DNA of 64,000 bases, taken from NCBI GenBank assembly GCA_965198725.1, contig CBDAPX010000001.1, positions 124,001 to 188,000 on the forward strand. Direction: 5' to 3'. Positions 48,263 to 57,136 of this stretch are shown piece by piece. A model generated the notes under the pieces. It saw only the letters and a program-made list of their open reading frames with translations. It had not been told where the DNA came from and ran no database searches. How positions within the stretch are numbered: the stretch's first letter is position 1; each line of letters starts with the position of its first letter. The position numbers and the translations under genes are program-made. Source of the stretch: CBDAPX01 sp965198725 (lineage in GTDB: Bacteria; Pseudomonadota; Alphaproteobacteria; Rhodobacterales; Rhodobacteraceae).

Positions 48263-48409
48263 AGAGACAAAAAACAACAAGATGCGCCAAACTCATATGA
48301 CGCGCCCCGCCGATCATGCCTCAGATTTTCTACCAGATAGTCACCGAAACCTGCGCTTCATTTCCCGTCTGGCGTCCCAACCGCGCCCTCAGCGCCGCCG
48401 GTGAAGGGG

Positions 48410-48438
48410 TATTTACGGTTGGGGGCGATGGTCCGCAA
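48410..48438 (-). promoter_or_regulatory. Candidate rRNA promoter
   Basis: TTGCGG and TAAATA are spaced by 17 bp on the minus strand (48438-48433 and 48415-48410), upstream of the leader. The region between 47971 and 48632 has no other gene; it holds this site, the boxA and the long leader. A second AT-rich stretch upstream (48450-48520) may act as an UP-element or second promoter. Confidence 0.5.
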
Positions 48439-48632
48439 CCCCTATTTCGAAAAAACCGTCATCTTTTTTTCAAATTCCGGTTTTCTTGTTTCAATACAAT
48501 GTCTTAAATGCACAAAAAGTTGCGATGCGTAGCGCTGTTGTGCCTTTGACTTTAGTGCGATTGTTTGCGCCACCACTACATCTGGGGATATCCACAGAGT
48601 TACCCACCAAAGAGGCCACATTGGGGCGCGAT

Positions 48633-49253
48633 TCACCGGCTAGGAGCGGCGACTCGGGATGGGACAGGCCGCCGTTTTGGAATCATACGCAGCGCCAAAA
48701 GCCCAATAACGGCGCCAAGATAGAGCGACGGCTCTAGCTGAAAGCCCTTGGACAACATCACAAAGTGCAGTCCGCTCAGCAGCCCGATGGCATAGACCAA
48801 TTTGTGAAGCGTATTCCAACGCCGCCCCATGCGACGGACCGACCAATTGTTCGATGTGATTGCCAACGGGATCATCAGAGCAAAGCCGACCATACCGATT
48901 GTGATATACGGACGCTTCAGAATATCGGCCCAAACCTGTGCCAGGATCTGAACATCCAGGACCAACCAGACCAGAAGGTGGCACAACACATAGAAGAAGG
49001 CCAAGAGGCCAATCGCCCGCCGAAACCGCATCAGGTTTATGCCAGCAAACCGCCGCAAAGGCGTGATTGCCAGACCGAAGATCAAGAGCTGCAGGGCCAG
49101 TTCTCCCAGCCTGTGTTCCAGCGCCTTGATCGGCTCTACCCCCAAGGCACCGCTGATCGCGAGATACAGCAACCATGGGGCCGGCAGAACACCGATCAGA
49201 TAAACGCACCAAGTAGGCAAGCGGCGCAGGTATGAGTTCAAGCTGTCGATCAT
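48633..49253 (-). CDS. msrQ: Haem-binding membrane subunit MsrQ
   Basis: A 206-residue membrane protein with about six hydrophobic helices and histidines in LCHLLVWLVLD and LHKLVYAIGLLSGLHFVM that bind b-type haem. MsrQ passes electrons from the quinone pool or a flavin reductase to periplasmic MsrP, which repairs oxidised methionine. It follows msrP with 29 bp between. Confidence 0.93.
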   Translation of the reverse strand: MIDSLNSYLRRLPTWCVYLIGVLPAPWLLYLAISGALGVEPIKALEHRLGELALQLLIFGLAITPLRRFAGINLMRFRRAIGLLAFFYVLCHLLVWLVLDVQILAQVWADILKRPYITIGMVGFALMIPLAITSNNWSVRRMGRRWNTLHKLVYAIGLLSGLHFVMLSKGFQLEPSLYLGAVIGLLALRMIPKRRPVPSRVAAPSR

Positions 49254-49282
49254 TGGGGTTCCAGGATTATGCCCGCCGGTCC

Positions 49283-50200
49283 TTAATAATAGACGGACAG
49301 ATCCATACCTTCATAGAGCGACGCCACCTCTTCTTCGTATCCGTTGAACATCAAGGTGGGCACGCGCTTCGCAAACAGCCCGCCGCCGATGCGACGCTCT
49401 GTGGCTTGTGACCAGCGTGGGTGATCCACCTTTGGGTTTACGTTGCTATAAAACCCGTATTCCCGGCCCGCAGCCTTGTTCCAACTGGTGGGTGGTTCTT
49501 CTGCCGTCAGCGAAATACGCACGATGGATTTGATCGACTTGAAGCCATACTTCCATGGCACGACCAAACGGATCGGGGCGCCGTTCTGGTTCGGGATCGG
49601 TTTGTCATAGATGCCGGTCGCCATGATGGTCAGCGGGTGCAACGCCTCGTCCAGCCTCAGTCCTTCGACATAGGGCCAGTCCAGAACCGGAAAGCGCACG
49701 CCGGGCATCTCTGACGGTCGCACCAGCGTTTCAAAGGCGACATAGCGTGCCTCTTCTTTCACGCCGACCATGTTCAACAGATCGGCCAGCTCAAAACCGT
49801 TCCAAGGCACAACCATCGACCATGCCTCGACACAGCGCAGGCGGTAGATACGTTCTTCGACCGTCATCTCTGGCATGATATCCGCCAGGTCATAGGTGCC
49901 GGGGCGATCAACAAGGCCGTCAATTTCGATGGACCACGGTTTGGTCGTCAATTGGCCCGCATGCTTCTTGGGATCTTCTTTGCGCGTGCCGAATTCATAG
50001 AAGTTGTTGTAGCTTGTGATCTCTTCCCACGTGTTCGGGGTCATGTCCAAAGCCGTGTCTTCGGTCGACGCCAACAAAGGTCCGCCAATGCTGGCTGCAC
50101 CGGCAGCGGCTGCACCGGCCAGGATTTGGCGGCGGTTCAGCCAGGTGGTGTAAGGGGTCACATCATCTCGTGTCAGCGTATTGGTCCAGCGGCGGGCCAT
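49283..50200 (-). CDS. msrP: Periplasmic methionine-sulfoxide reductase MsrP (molybdopterin subunit)
   Basis: A 305-residue molybdoenzyme with a Tat signal (NRRQILAGAAAAG, twin arginine at 23-24). The molybdenum-ligand cysteine is C123 in RLRCVEAWSMVVPW. It reduces protein methionine sulfoxide in the periplasm and receives electrons from MsrQ, encoded next. The arrangement msrP-msrQ is standard. Confidence 0.95.
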   Translation of the reverse strand: MARRWTNTLTRDDVTPYTTWLNRRQILAGAAAAGAASIGGPLLASTEDTALDMTPNTWEEITSYNNFYEFGTRKEDPKKHAGQLTTKPWSIEIDGLVDRPGTYDLADIMPEMTVEERIYRLRCVEAWSMVVPWNGFELADLLNMVGVKEEARYVAFETLVRPSEMPGVRFPVLDWPYVEGLRLDEALHPLTIMATGIYDKPIPNQNGAPIRLVVPWKYGFKSIKSIVRISLTAEEPPTSWNKAAGREYGFYSNVNPKVDHPRWSQATERRIGGGLFAKRVPTLMFNGYEEEVASLYEGMDLSVYY

Positions 50201-50268
50201 AGATCTCTCCGTTTATCGCGTTTCCAGCGATGTAACTGCTCGACCCGCACATTCAAAACCAATTCGCC

Positions 50269-51761
50269 TCACTTTTCGGCGACAGGATTGTAACTTGGCA
50301 GGATTTCATTCATCCGGATCGACCGCCCGTTGGCCTGTGTCAAACGCACGTGACGGCGTCGCATCAAGCGCGGTTCGGCCACACCAACGGAATGGGCGAT
50401 GGTTTCCACTTCATGCACGATTTCCTTGGCATAGCGTGCCACGCGCTTGTTTTTCCGGCTCACGACAAGGCCTTTTTGAAACCTTGGATCATGGGTGGTG
50501 ATACCGGTCGGGCAGGTGTTCTTGTTACACTTGAGCGCCTGAATACAGCCAAGGGCAAACATGAAACCACGCGCCGATGTGACAAAATCCGCGCCTGCGG
50601 CCAAGGCCCATGCCACGTCGCCCGGATTGACCAGCTTGCCGCTGGCAATAAGGCGAATGCGATCCTTGAGTCCATATTCATCGCGAATGTTGGCGATCAG
50701 CGGTAAGGCCTCGCGCACGGACATGCCGACAAGGTCCATCAGCGGCATCGGTGCCGCCCCGGTGCCGCCTTCGCCGCCATCAATGGTGATGAAATCCGGC
50801 GCGCTGTCGGGACCGCGCGCCTTTATTTCATCAAAGAGTTCGCGAAAGGCGCTGTCTGATCCGATCACCGTCTTGATACCGGTCGGTTTGCCGGTCACCT
50901 CGCGGACATGGTGGATCATGTCCAACAACTCTCCAAAACTGTTGATCTCTTTGTGGCGGTTCGGCGAAAGGCTGTCATGGCCCATCTCGATCCCGCGGAT
51001 CTTGGCAATTTGCGGCGTGATCTTTTCCCCGGGCAGGATGCCACCCTTTCCTGGCTTGGCACCTTGAGAAATCTTGATCTCAAACATCCGAACCGTCTCA
51101 TGCGCTGCAATCTCGCGCAGCTTGTCGTCCGACAGGTTGCCATGTTCATCGCGCACCCCGTATTTCGCGGTGCCGATCTGGAACACAACATCACACCCAC
51201 CTTCGAGGTGATACGGGCTGAGCGCCCCTTCCCCAGTATTCAGCCAGATGCCCGCCTCTTTGGCCCCTTGGCTCAGCGCTTCTACCGCCGGTTTGGAAAT
51301 GGCGCCAAAACTCATACCGGAAACATTGAAGAATGACGGCGCTATATATGGCATCCGCGCGGTCGGGCCGATCAGCATCGGTTCGGATTTGCCAAACTGG
51401 TTGTCGAGCGGCGGAAAGGTCGAGTTGACGAAAATAGGCGTACCCGGGGCGCTGATGTTTCGCGTGGACCCAAAGGCAATGGTGTTACTTTCGCCCTCAG
51501 ACGCGCGTTTGACCCAATCGCGCTGCGCCCGGTTGAACGGCAGTTCTTCGCGATCCATCGCAAAGAAATACTGCCTGAAAACTCCCCCAACTCGGTGAAC
51601 AAACGCCGGAACCGGCCGATAACGGGATAGTTCCGCCGGATAGCATCCCCTGTTTGCGTCCTATCGATAAAGAAGATGACAATGACCGCCAACAATCCGA
51701 TGCCTACGGCGATGACAAACAGGCTGGACAATATTTCCAACGCACTTGCTACGAAATCCAT
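50269..51761 (-). pseudogene. FMN-binding glutamate synthase family protein, frameshifted
   Basis: Two reading frames together make one glutamate-synthase-like protein: an N-terminal membrane segment (from the ATG at 51761 to about 51582, MDFVASALEILSSLFVIAVG, then FTELGEF) and the FMN/Fe-S synthase core (KISQGAKPGKGGILPG, IDGGEGGTGAAP, CNKNTCPTGI). They join in frame if the TTTT at 51581-51578 is read as five T residues (GEF-FRQYFFAMDREELPFN), so one base is missing in a homopolymer. It could be a real mutation or a sequence error. The core alone would start at the ATG at 51558, without a clear ribosome binding site. Confidence 0.82.
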
Positions 51762-52009
51762 TCTGCCCTCCAACGACGCATTACGCGCACCCTATCGCAA
51801 CTCTCTGCAGGAAGCATGACGGTTTGGGCGATAACTGACGCATGACATTACTGTGAGTTGATCTGCACAACGGCGCAGGCTTAGCGCCGAGGCCTTTTTC
51901 GTCAAACGGCATCGGCAGGAATCCCCTCTGATCCGACCGCAGTTTCCCGCCGTAGTCATCGCAGGTGTCACGAGACATCGAACTTTTTGAACCTATGGGA
52001 GCCTATCAA

Positions 52010-52489
52010 ATGATCCGTACATCCATCATCGCCCTGGTCGCATCGGCCGCACTTGCAGCACCGGCATTTGCGGGCGGCAACGCCAAAGACATCGTTGACA
52101 CCGCCGCGGGCGCGGGCACCTTCAACACGCTGGTCGCCGCCGTTCAGGCCGCCGACCTGGTTGACACGTTGAAGAGCGACGGCCCGTTCACCGTTTTCGC
52201 ACCGACCGATGAAGCGTTCGCCGCGCTGCCAAAAGGCACCGTCGAAAGCCTGCTCTTGCCCGAAAACAAGGAACAGCTGATCGCGATACTGACCTATCAC
52301 GTGGTACCGGGCAAAGTTATGTCGACAGACCTGTCTGACGACATGACGGCGACCACTGTTCAGGGTGGCGACATCACGATCGATCTCGACAACGGTGTGA
52401 TGCTCAATGACGCAACCGTCGTTGCCGCTGACATCCAAGCAGACAACGGCGTGATCCACGTAATCGACAGCGTCATCCTGCCGAGCTAA
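52010..52489 (+). CDS. Fasciclin-domain secreted protein
   Basis: A 159-residue protein: signal peptide (about 1-20, ending APAFA) and one FAS1 domain with the two conserved segments FTVFAPTDEAFAALP and GVIHVIDSVILPS. FAS1 domains mediate cell-surface adhesion. I chose the ATG at 52010, with GGGAG upstream. It stands alone, with a terminator directly after. Confidence 0.92.
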   Translation: MIRTSIIALVASAALAAPAFAGGNAKDIVDTAAGAGTFNTLVAAVQAADLVDTLKSDGPFTVFAPTDEAFAALPKGTVESLLLPENKEQLIAILTYHVVPGKVMSTDLSDDMTATTVQGGDITIDLDNGVMLNDATVVAADIQADNGVIHVIDSVILPS

Positions 52490-52495
52490 ACCAAA

Positions 52496-52529
52496 GGCCC
52501 GCCTCAAGTTTGGGGCGGGCCATTTTTTT
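52496..52529 (+). terminator. Rho-independent terminator of the fasciclin gene
   Basis: An 8-bp GC stem (GGCCCGCC/GGCGGGCC, 10-nt loop) is followed by seven T residues. It lies between the convergent fasciclin and clpB genes. Confidence 0.9.
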
Positions 52530-52562
52530 GCTCAAAGCGCGAACAAGGCTTTCATTTGGTTA

Positions 52563-55181
52563 TCAGTGAACAACCGCATCTTCCGGTGGGCTTTGGTTCG
52601 AACTCGCCAAACGGTCACCGATGATCAACCCTTCGGATCCCGCGCGCACTGGGAGCGTTTCGCCATCTTTGACGTCCCGGGCGAGCAACATTTCAGCCAG
52701 CGGGTTTTGCAAGGCGCGTTGGATAACGCGCTTCAACGGGCGCGCCCCAAAGACCGGATCATAGCCCTCATCGGCGAGCCATGTGCGCGCGCTTTCGTCC
52801 AACACGAGGTCGATCTTGCGGGCGGCGAGCCGTTTGCGAAGACCAGCCAACTGGATGTCCACGATCCCATCCATATCTTCCCGCTTCAGGCGGTCAAAGA
52901 TGATGGTTTCGTCCAACCGGTTCAGGAACTCCGGTCGGAAATGCGCCCGGACGGCATCCATCACGTCCCGCCGCGCCGCAGACGCATCGGCACCTTCCGG
53001 CAGCTGGCTGAGCGCCTGAGCGCCAAGGTTGGATGTCAAAACGATCAAGGTTTGCTTGAAATCGACTGTGCGGCCCTGTCCATCGGTCAGCACCCCGTCG
53101 TCAAGCACCTGCAACAGCACGTTGAACACGTCCGGATGCGCTTTTTCGACCTCGTCGAACAGCACAACCTGATAGGGACGCCGCCGCACAGCCTCGGTCA
53201 GAACACCGCCTTCGTCATAGCCGACATAGCCCGGAGGGGCCCCGATCAGTCGGGCAACCGCATGTTTTTCCATGAACTCGGACATATCGATCCGCACCAT
53301 GGCGTTGTCGTCGTCAAAGAGGAAATTGGCCACGGCTTTGGTCAGCTCTGTCTTCCCAACGCCGGTCGGGCCCAGAAACAGGAACGATCCCAGCGGACGG
53401 TTCTCATCATTCAGACCCGCACGTGCCCGCCGAACCGCATTGGCAACAGCGGTGACTGCCGCATTCTGACCGATGACCCGCGCGTGCAGTTCATCTTCCA
53501 TCCGCAGCAGTTTTTCGCGCTCACCTTCCAGCATCTTGGACGTCGGGATACCGGTCCACCGTTCGACCACTTCCGCGATCTGTTCGGGGCGCACCGCCTC
53601 TTCGACCATCATGCCGTCTTGTTCTTGCGCTTCGGCCTCGCTCAGCTGTTTTTCCAGATCCGGGATCACGCCGTATGACAGCTCACCAGCTTTGGCGAGA
53701 TTGCCTTCACGCTTGGCGATTTCCAGATCGGCACGCGCTTGGTCAAGTTGTTCCTTGATGTCTCGCGCGCTGGCCAGCTTGTCCCGTTCTGCCTGCCACT
53801 GCGCCGTCATTTCGGCGGACCGCTCCTGCAGCTCGGCCAGATCCTTTTGCAAGGTTTCCAGCCGGTCCTTGGACGCGGCATCGTCTTCAAGCTTCAGAGC
53901 TTCTTCCTCGATCTGCATTTGCAGAATCTGACGGTCAAGCTGGTCTAATTCTTCGGGCTTGGAATCTACCTCCATCCGCAACCGGCTGGCGGCCTCATCG
54001 ACAAGGTCGATGGCCTTATCCGGCAGAAACCGGTCGGTAATATACCGATGGGACAGGGTCGCCGCCGATACCAATGCGGCATCTGCGATCCGCACTCCAT
54101 GGTGCAATTCATACTTTTCCTTGATCCCGCGCAGGATGGATACGGTATCTTCGACTGTTGGTTCGGCCACCAAAACCGGCTGGAACCGCCGCGCCAACGC
54201 TGCGTCCTTTTCTACGTATTTACGGTATTCGTCGAGCGTGGTTGCACCCACACAGTGCAGTTCGCCCCGCGCCAGCGCCGGTTTAATCAGGTTGGCGGCG
54301 TCCATCGCGCCATCGGTTTTCCCGGCCCCGACAAGCGTGTGCATCTCATCAATGAACAGGATGATTTCGCCTGCGGCCTCGGTCGCCTCGGTCAGAACCG
54401 CTTTCAGACGTTCTTCGAATTCACCGCGATACTTTGCGCCTGCAATCAATGCGCCCATGTCGAGTGCCAACAATTTCTTGTCGCGCAGGGATTCGGGTAC
54501 GTCGCCGTTCACGATCCGCAGGGCCATGCCCTCGGCAATCGCGGTTTTACCAACGCCGGGTTCCCCAATCAGAACCGGGTTGTTCTTGGTGCGGCGGCTT
54601 AGAACCTGCATGGACCGACGGATTTCTTCGTCCCGTCCAATGATCGGATCAACCTTACCCGCGCGGGCTGCTTCGGTCAGATCACGAGCGTATTTCTTCA
54701 ACGCGTCATATCCCTCTTCGGCACTTGCGCTGTCAGCGGTCCGTCCTTTGCGGATGTCATTGATCGCTTCGTTCAGCGATTGTGCGGTCACTCCGCCTGC
54801 TGTCAAAGCGTCTTTGGCAGGGGATTTGACCAACGCCAAAGCCATCAAAACGCGTTCAACCGGCACAAAGCTGTCGCCAGCCTTTGTTGCGATTTTTTCG
54901 GCCTCGGCCAAAACCTTGGCCGTCGCCTGATCCATGTAAATCTGACCTGCATCACCGCTGACCTTGGCTATCTTGCCAAGCGCCGCCTCCACCGCGTCGC
55001 GGACGCGCACGGCGTCACCGCCGGATCGGGTGATCAGGTTGCTGGCCAGTCCTTGGTCATCATCCATCAATGCTTTGAGCAGATGCTCGGGCGTCAGGCG
55101 CTGGTGCGCGTCCCTGATCGCTATTGTCTGAGCGGCCTGCACGAAACCGCGCGCACGCTCTGTGAACTTGTTCAAGTCCAT
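52563..55181 (-). CDS. clpB: Protein disaggregase ClpB
   Basis: An AAA+ chaperone of 872 residues that, with DnaK, extracts proteins from aggregates. N-domain at about 1-145, AAA-1 with Walker A GEPGVGKT at 206-213, the coiled middle domain (about 400-530), AAA-2 with GPTGVGKT, and a C-terminal domain are all present. I chose the ATG at 55181 (MDLNKFTERA), with GGAGA upstream; 55199 is an in-frame alternative. A heat-shock-type promoter lies 77 bp before the start. Confidence 0.97.
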   Translation of the reverse strand: MDLNKFTERARGFVQAAQTIAIRDAHQRLTPEHLLKALMDDDQGLASNLITRSGGDAVRVRDAVEAALGKIAKVSGDAGQIYMDQATAKVLAEAEKIATKAGDSFVPVERVLMALALVKSPAKDALTAGGVTAQSLNEAINDIRKGRTADSASAEEGYDALKKYARDLTEAARAGKVDPIIGRDEEIRRSMQVLSRRTKNNPVLIGEPGVGKTAIAEGMALRIVNGDVPESLRDKKLLALDMGALIAGAKYRGEFEERLKAVLTEATEAAGEIILFIDEMHTLVGAGKTDGAMDAANLIKPALARGELHCVGATTLDEYRKYVEKDAALARRFQPVLVAEPTVEDTVSILRGIKEKYELHHGVRIADAALVSAATLSHRYITDRFLPDKAIDLVDEAASRLRMEVDSKPEELDQLDRQILQMQIEEEALKLEDDAASKDRLETLQKDLAELQERSAEMTAQWQAERDKLASARDIKEQLDQARADLEIAKREGNLAKAGELSYGVIPDLEKQLSEAEAQEQDGMMVEEAVRPEQIAEVVERWTGIPTSKMLEGEREKLLRMEDELHARVIGQNAAVTAVANAVRRARAGLNDENRPLGSFLFLGPTGVGKTELTKAVANFLFDDDNAMVRIDMSEFMEKHAVARLIGAPPGYVGYDEGGVLTEAVRRRPYQVVLFDEVEKAHPDVFNVLLQVLDDGVLTDGQGRTVDFKQTLIVLTSNLGAQALSQLPEGADASAARRDVMDAVRAHFRPEFLNRLDETIIFDRLKREDMDGIVDIQLAGLRKRLAARKIDLVLDESARTWLADEGYDPVFGARPLKRVIQRALQNPLAEMLLARDVKDGETLPVRAGSEGLIIGDRLASSNQSPPEDAVVH

Positions 55182-55257
55182 CACAGTCTCCTTTTCCAAG
55201 CGCCCATTTTCTTTGGCGCCCGATAATCAGCACACCGTGGTTTGGGCCTCATATCTG

Positions 55258-55286
55258 ATTTGGGCACGCTGACTTTCCCATTCAAG
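55258..55286 (-). promoter_or_regulatory. Candidate sigma-32 heat-shock promoter of clpB
   Basis: On the minus strand, CTTGAAT and GCCCAAAT are spaced by 14 bp, close to the RpoH consensus (CTTGAAA, 13-14 bp, CCCCATNT). Its position 77 bp before the clpB start fits, and clpB is a classic RpoH target. Confidence 0.55.
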
Positions 55287-55375
55287 ATCACGTTAACGAT
55301 GTCTAGCTATCCTCCAATTCGGGACTTCCCGGGTTAGGGTCAAATTGTCTTTTTGTTATATGTAGTTGGGGCTAT

Positions 55376-55654
55376 ATGTATGTTACCAGTGTGAAAGTTG
55401 ACGACGCGGTTTTCTGTCCTTCTCTTGCCGTTCTGTCGGGCCGCATCACGTACCTGACCGATGAAGGGTCAGTCGTTCTTGTCGCGTCTATCGCTTTTCC
55501 CTCAGACTATGCCGATACGGACGCGCAATATGTTGCGCTGGTCGCGGATGCTGTGCGCCAATTGGGGCGCATGCCGCTCTATCGAACGGGACTTAAACGG
55601 GTTCAGTTTGCCAACGGCGTGCTCAGCCCCGCCTTGCAAAGCATACTCCGATAG
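55376..55654 (+). CDS. Hypothetical protein
   Basis: A 92-residue protein I do not recognise. It starts MYVTSVKVDDAVFCPSLAVL and has alternating strand-like segments and a DTDAQYVALVADAVRQLGRM helix. No signal or membrane segment. The 5' region is divergent from clpB, and pyrF follows after 55 bp, so it may be co-transcribed with pyrF. The codon use is ordinary for the window, which supports a real gene. Confidence 0.6.
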   Translation: MYVTSVKVDDAVFCPSLAVLSGRITYLTDEGSVVLVASIAFPSDYADTDAQYVALVADAVRQLGRMPLYRTGLKRVQFANGVLSPALQSILR

Positions 55655-55709
55655 ACACGCGCGAACGAATTCGCTAGGACGGGGCCGTTTGTCAAAAAGG
55701 AACGCGCCA

Positions 55710-56402
55710 ATGTCAGATGATCGTCTAATCGTAGCCATGGATGTACCCAACGCGCTTGCCGGGCTGGAACTTGCCGGGAAAATTGGAGATGCTGTCGGTT
55801 TCTACAAAATTGGACTGGGCATGCTGACCGGGGGCGGGCTGGCGTTGGCCAACGAATTGAAACAAGAACATGGCAAACGCATTTTCCTTGATATGAAACT
55901 CTTTGACATCGGCGCGACTGTCGAAGCTGCGGTGCGTGGGCTGGCGCAGTTCGATCTTGATTTTTTGACGGTTCACGGCGATCCGCATGTTGTCCGCGCG
56001 GCCAAAGAAGGGGCGGCGAACTCTGATATGAAAATCCTGGCCGTGACCGTTCTGACATCCTTGGACCGTAGCGATTTAACGGACAGCCAATATCGCGACG
56101 GATCTGTTCGCGAAATCGTGCTGGACCGCGCCCATCGCGCATTTGACGCTGGCGCGGATGGAGTCATTGCGTCACCAAACGAGGCCGCAGACCTGCGTGC
56201 ATTGCCCAATGCCGAAGGAAAATTGATCGTCACACCCGGCGTACGCCCGACAGGCGCTGCAGCCGGTGATCAAAAAAGAATTGCAACGCCATCCGCTGCG
56301 ATCGGCGCCGGAGCAGACCATATCGTCGTGGGACGTCCTATCTGGCAAGCCGACAATCCAAACGCTGCGGCACGGGCGATTTTGGACGAGTTGCCTGCTT
56401 AA
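55710..56402 (+). CDS. pyrF: Orotidine 5'-phosphate decarboxylase
   Basis: A 230-residue TIM-barrel enzyme that catalyses the last step of UMP synthesis. The catalytic segment FLDMKLFDIGATV holds the Asp-x-Lys-x-x-Asp pattern, and VTPGVRP and VVGRPIW form the phosphate site. I chose the ATG at 55710 because it starts the conserved MSDDRLIVAMDVP N-terminus; the frame is open upstream without homology. It is followed by a terminator. Confidence 0.95.
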   Translation: MSDDRLIVAMDVPNALAGLELAGKIGDAVGFYKIGLGMLTGGGLALANELKQEHGKRIFLDMKLFDIGATVEAAVRGLAQFDLDFLTVHGDPHVVRAAKEGAANSDMKILAVTVLTSLDRSDLTDSQYRDGSVREIVLDRAHRAFDAGADGVIASPNEAADLRALPNAEGKLIVTPGVRPTGAAAGDQKRIATPSAAIGAGADHIVVGRPIWQADNPNAAARAILDELPA

Positions 56403-56566
56403 GCAGCATCTTTGATGCATTTTCGCAACATATAAGTAAACGAATGCGTGAATTCTTGCTCTAATAGGCCAGTCAGGAATTCCAGACTATTCAAACTGCA
56501 ACTTCTGCGCGATCCTACCGTTGAGACACTCCCCAACGGACCTTCTCTTCCTGTGGTTCGTTACCT

Positions 56567-56595
56567 CCCCCCGCTAGATTTCGCGGGGGGTCTTT
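56567..56595 (+). terminator. Rho-independent terminator downstream of pyrF
   Basis: An 8-bp stem (CCCCCCGC/GCGGGGGG, 8-nt loop) is followed by TCTTT. It lies 165 bp after pyrF and also just beyond the convergent NUDIX gene. The 164 bp in between (56403-56566) hold no gene I can support. Confidence 0.75.
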
Positions 56596-56654
56596 CTGTG
56601 GAAAGCCTGATTTTACTGCCGCACACAAGTCGCCGCGTATTGTTCAGACGACAT

Positions 56655-57107
56655 TTATTCTTGCAAACGCTCAACAAAATGCGGGACCGCCTTGGGGTGC
56701 GCGCAATAGATGTTGGGGTCCCATAGGCGCCACTCTTGGCCTTCATCCCCAAATTGAATGTTCGCCTCAACCGACGCTGGTTGGTGGGTGGCAAAAAACC
56801 AAACTTCTCCACGCGGGCGTTCGTATCGAACTGACCAAACGACCTCGCGTGGCAAAATCGTGAGCCCCACCTCTTCCTGCGTTTCACGCAACGCGCATTG
56901 CAAAGGGGTTTCGGCACCTTCGCGCCCGCCCCCCATCAAATCCCAATAGGCCGGGTAGGGAATATCCGGTTTGTCATCCCTCCGAATAACCAAAAGCTTG
57001 TCACCGACGAATATCGCTATTTTTGCGCCGGAAAAATTTGGCGAGTGGTCCAACATAACCCAAGCAACCTGTTTCTCATACTGTCGCAAAAATATAGTAT
57101 GTTCCAA
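56655..57107 (-). CDS. NUDIX hydrolase
   Basis: A 150-residue protein with a full NUDIX box (GGGREGAETP...RETQEEVGL: Gx5Ex7REUxEExGU). It would cleave a nucleoside diphosphate-linked compound. A start at the internal ATG (57056, MLDHSPNF) is possible because no strong ribosome binding site precedes 57107. It is divergent from dinB, with 29 bp between starts. Confidence 0.88.
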   Translation of the reverse strand: MEHTIFLRQYEKQVAWVMLDHSPNFSGAKIAIFVGDKLLVIRRDDKPDIPYPAYWDLMGGGREGAETPLQCALRETQEEVGLTILPREVVWSVRYERPRGEVWFFATHQPASVEANIQFGDEGQEWRLWDPNIYCAHPKAVPHFVERLQE

Positions 57108-57136
57108 AGATCACAAATTGCCGATGGCAACAGCAT

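Noticed and set aside
48584..48595. A DnaA-box-like sequence (ATATCCACA) upstream of the rRNA operon
   Set aside because: A single copy with one mismatch and no dnaA, AT-rich unwinding region or box cluster; not evidence for an origin.
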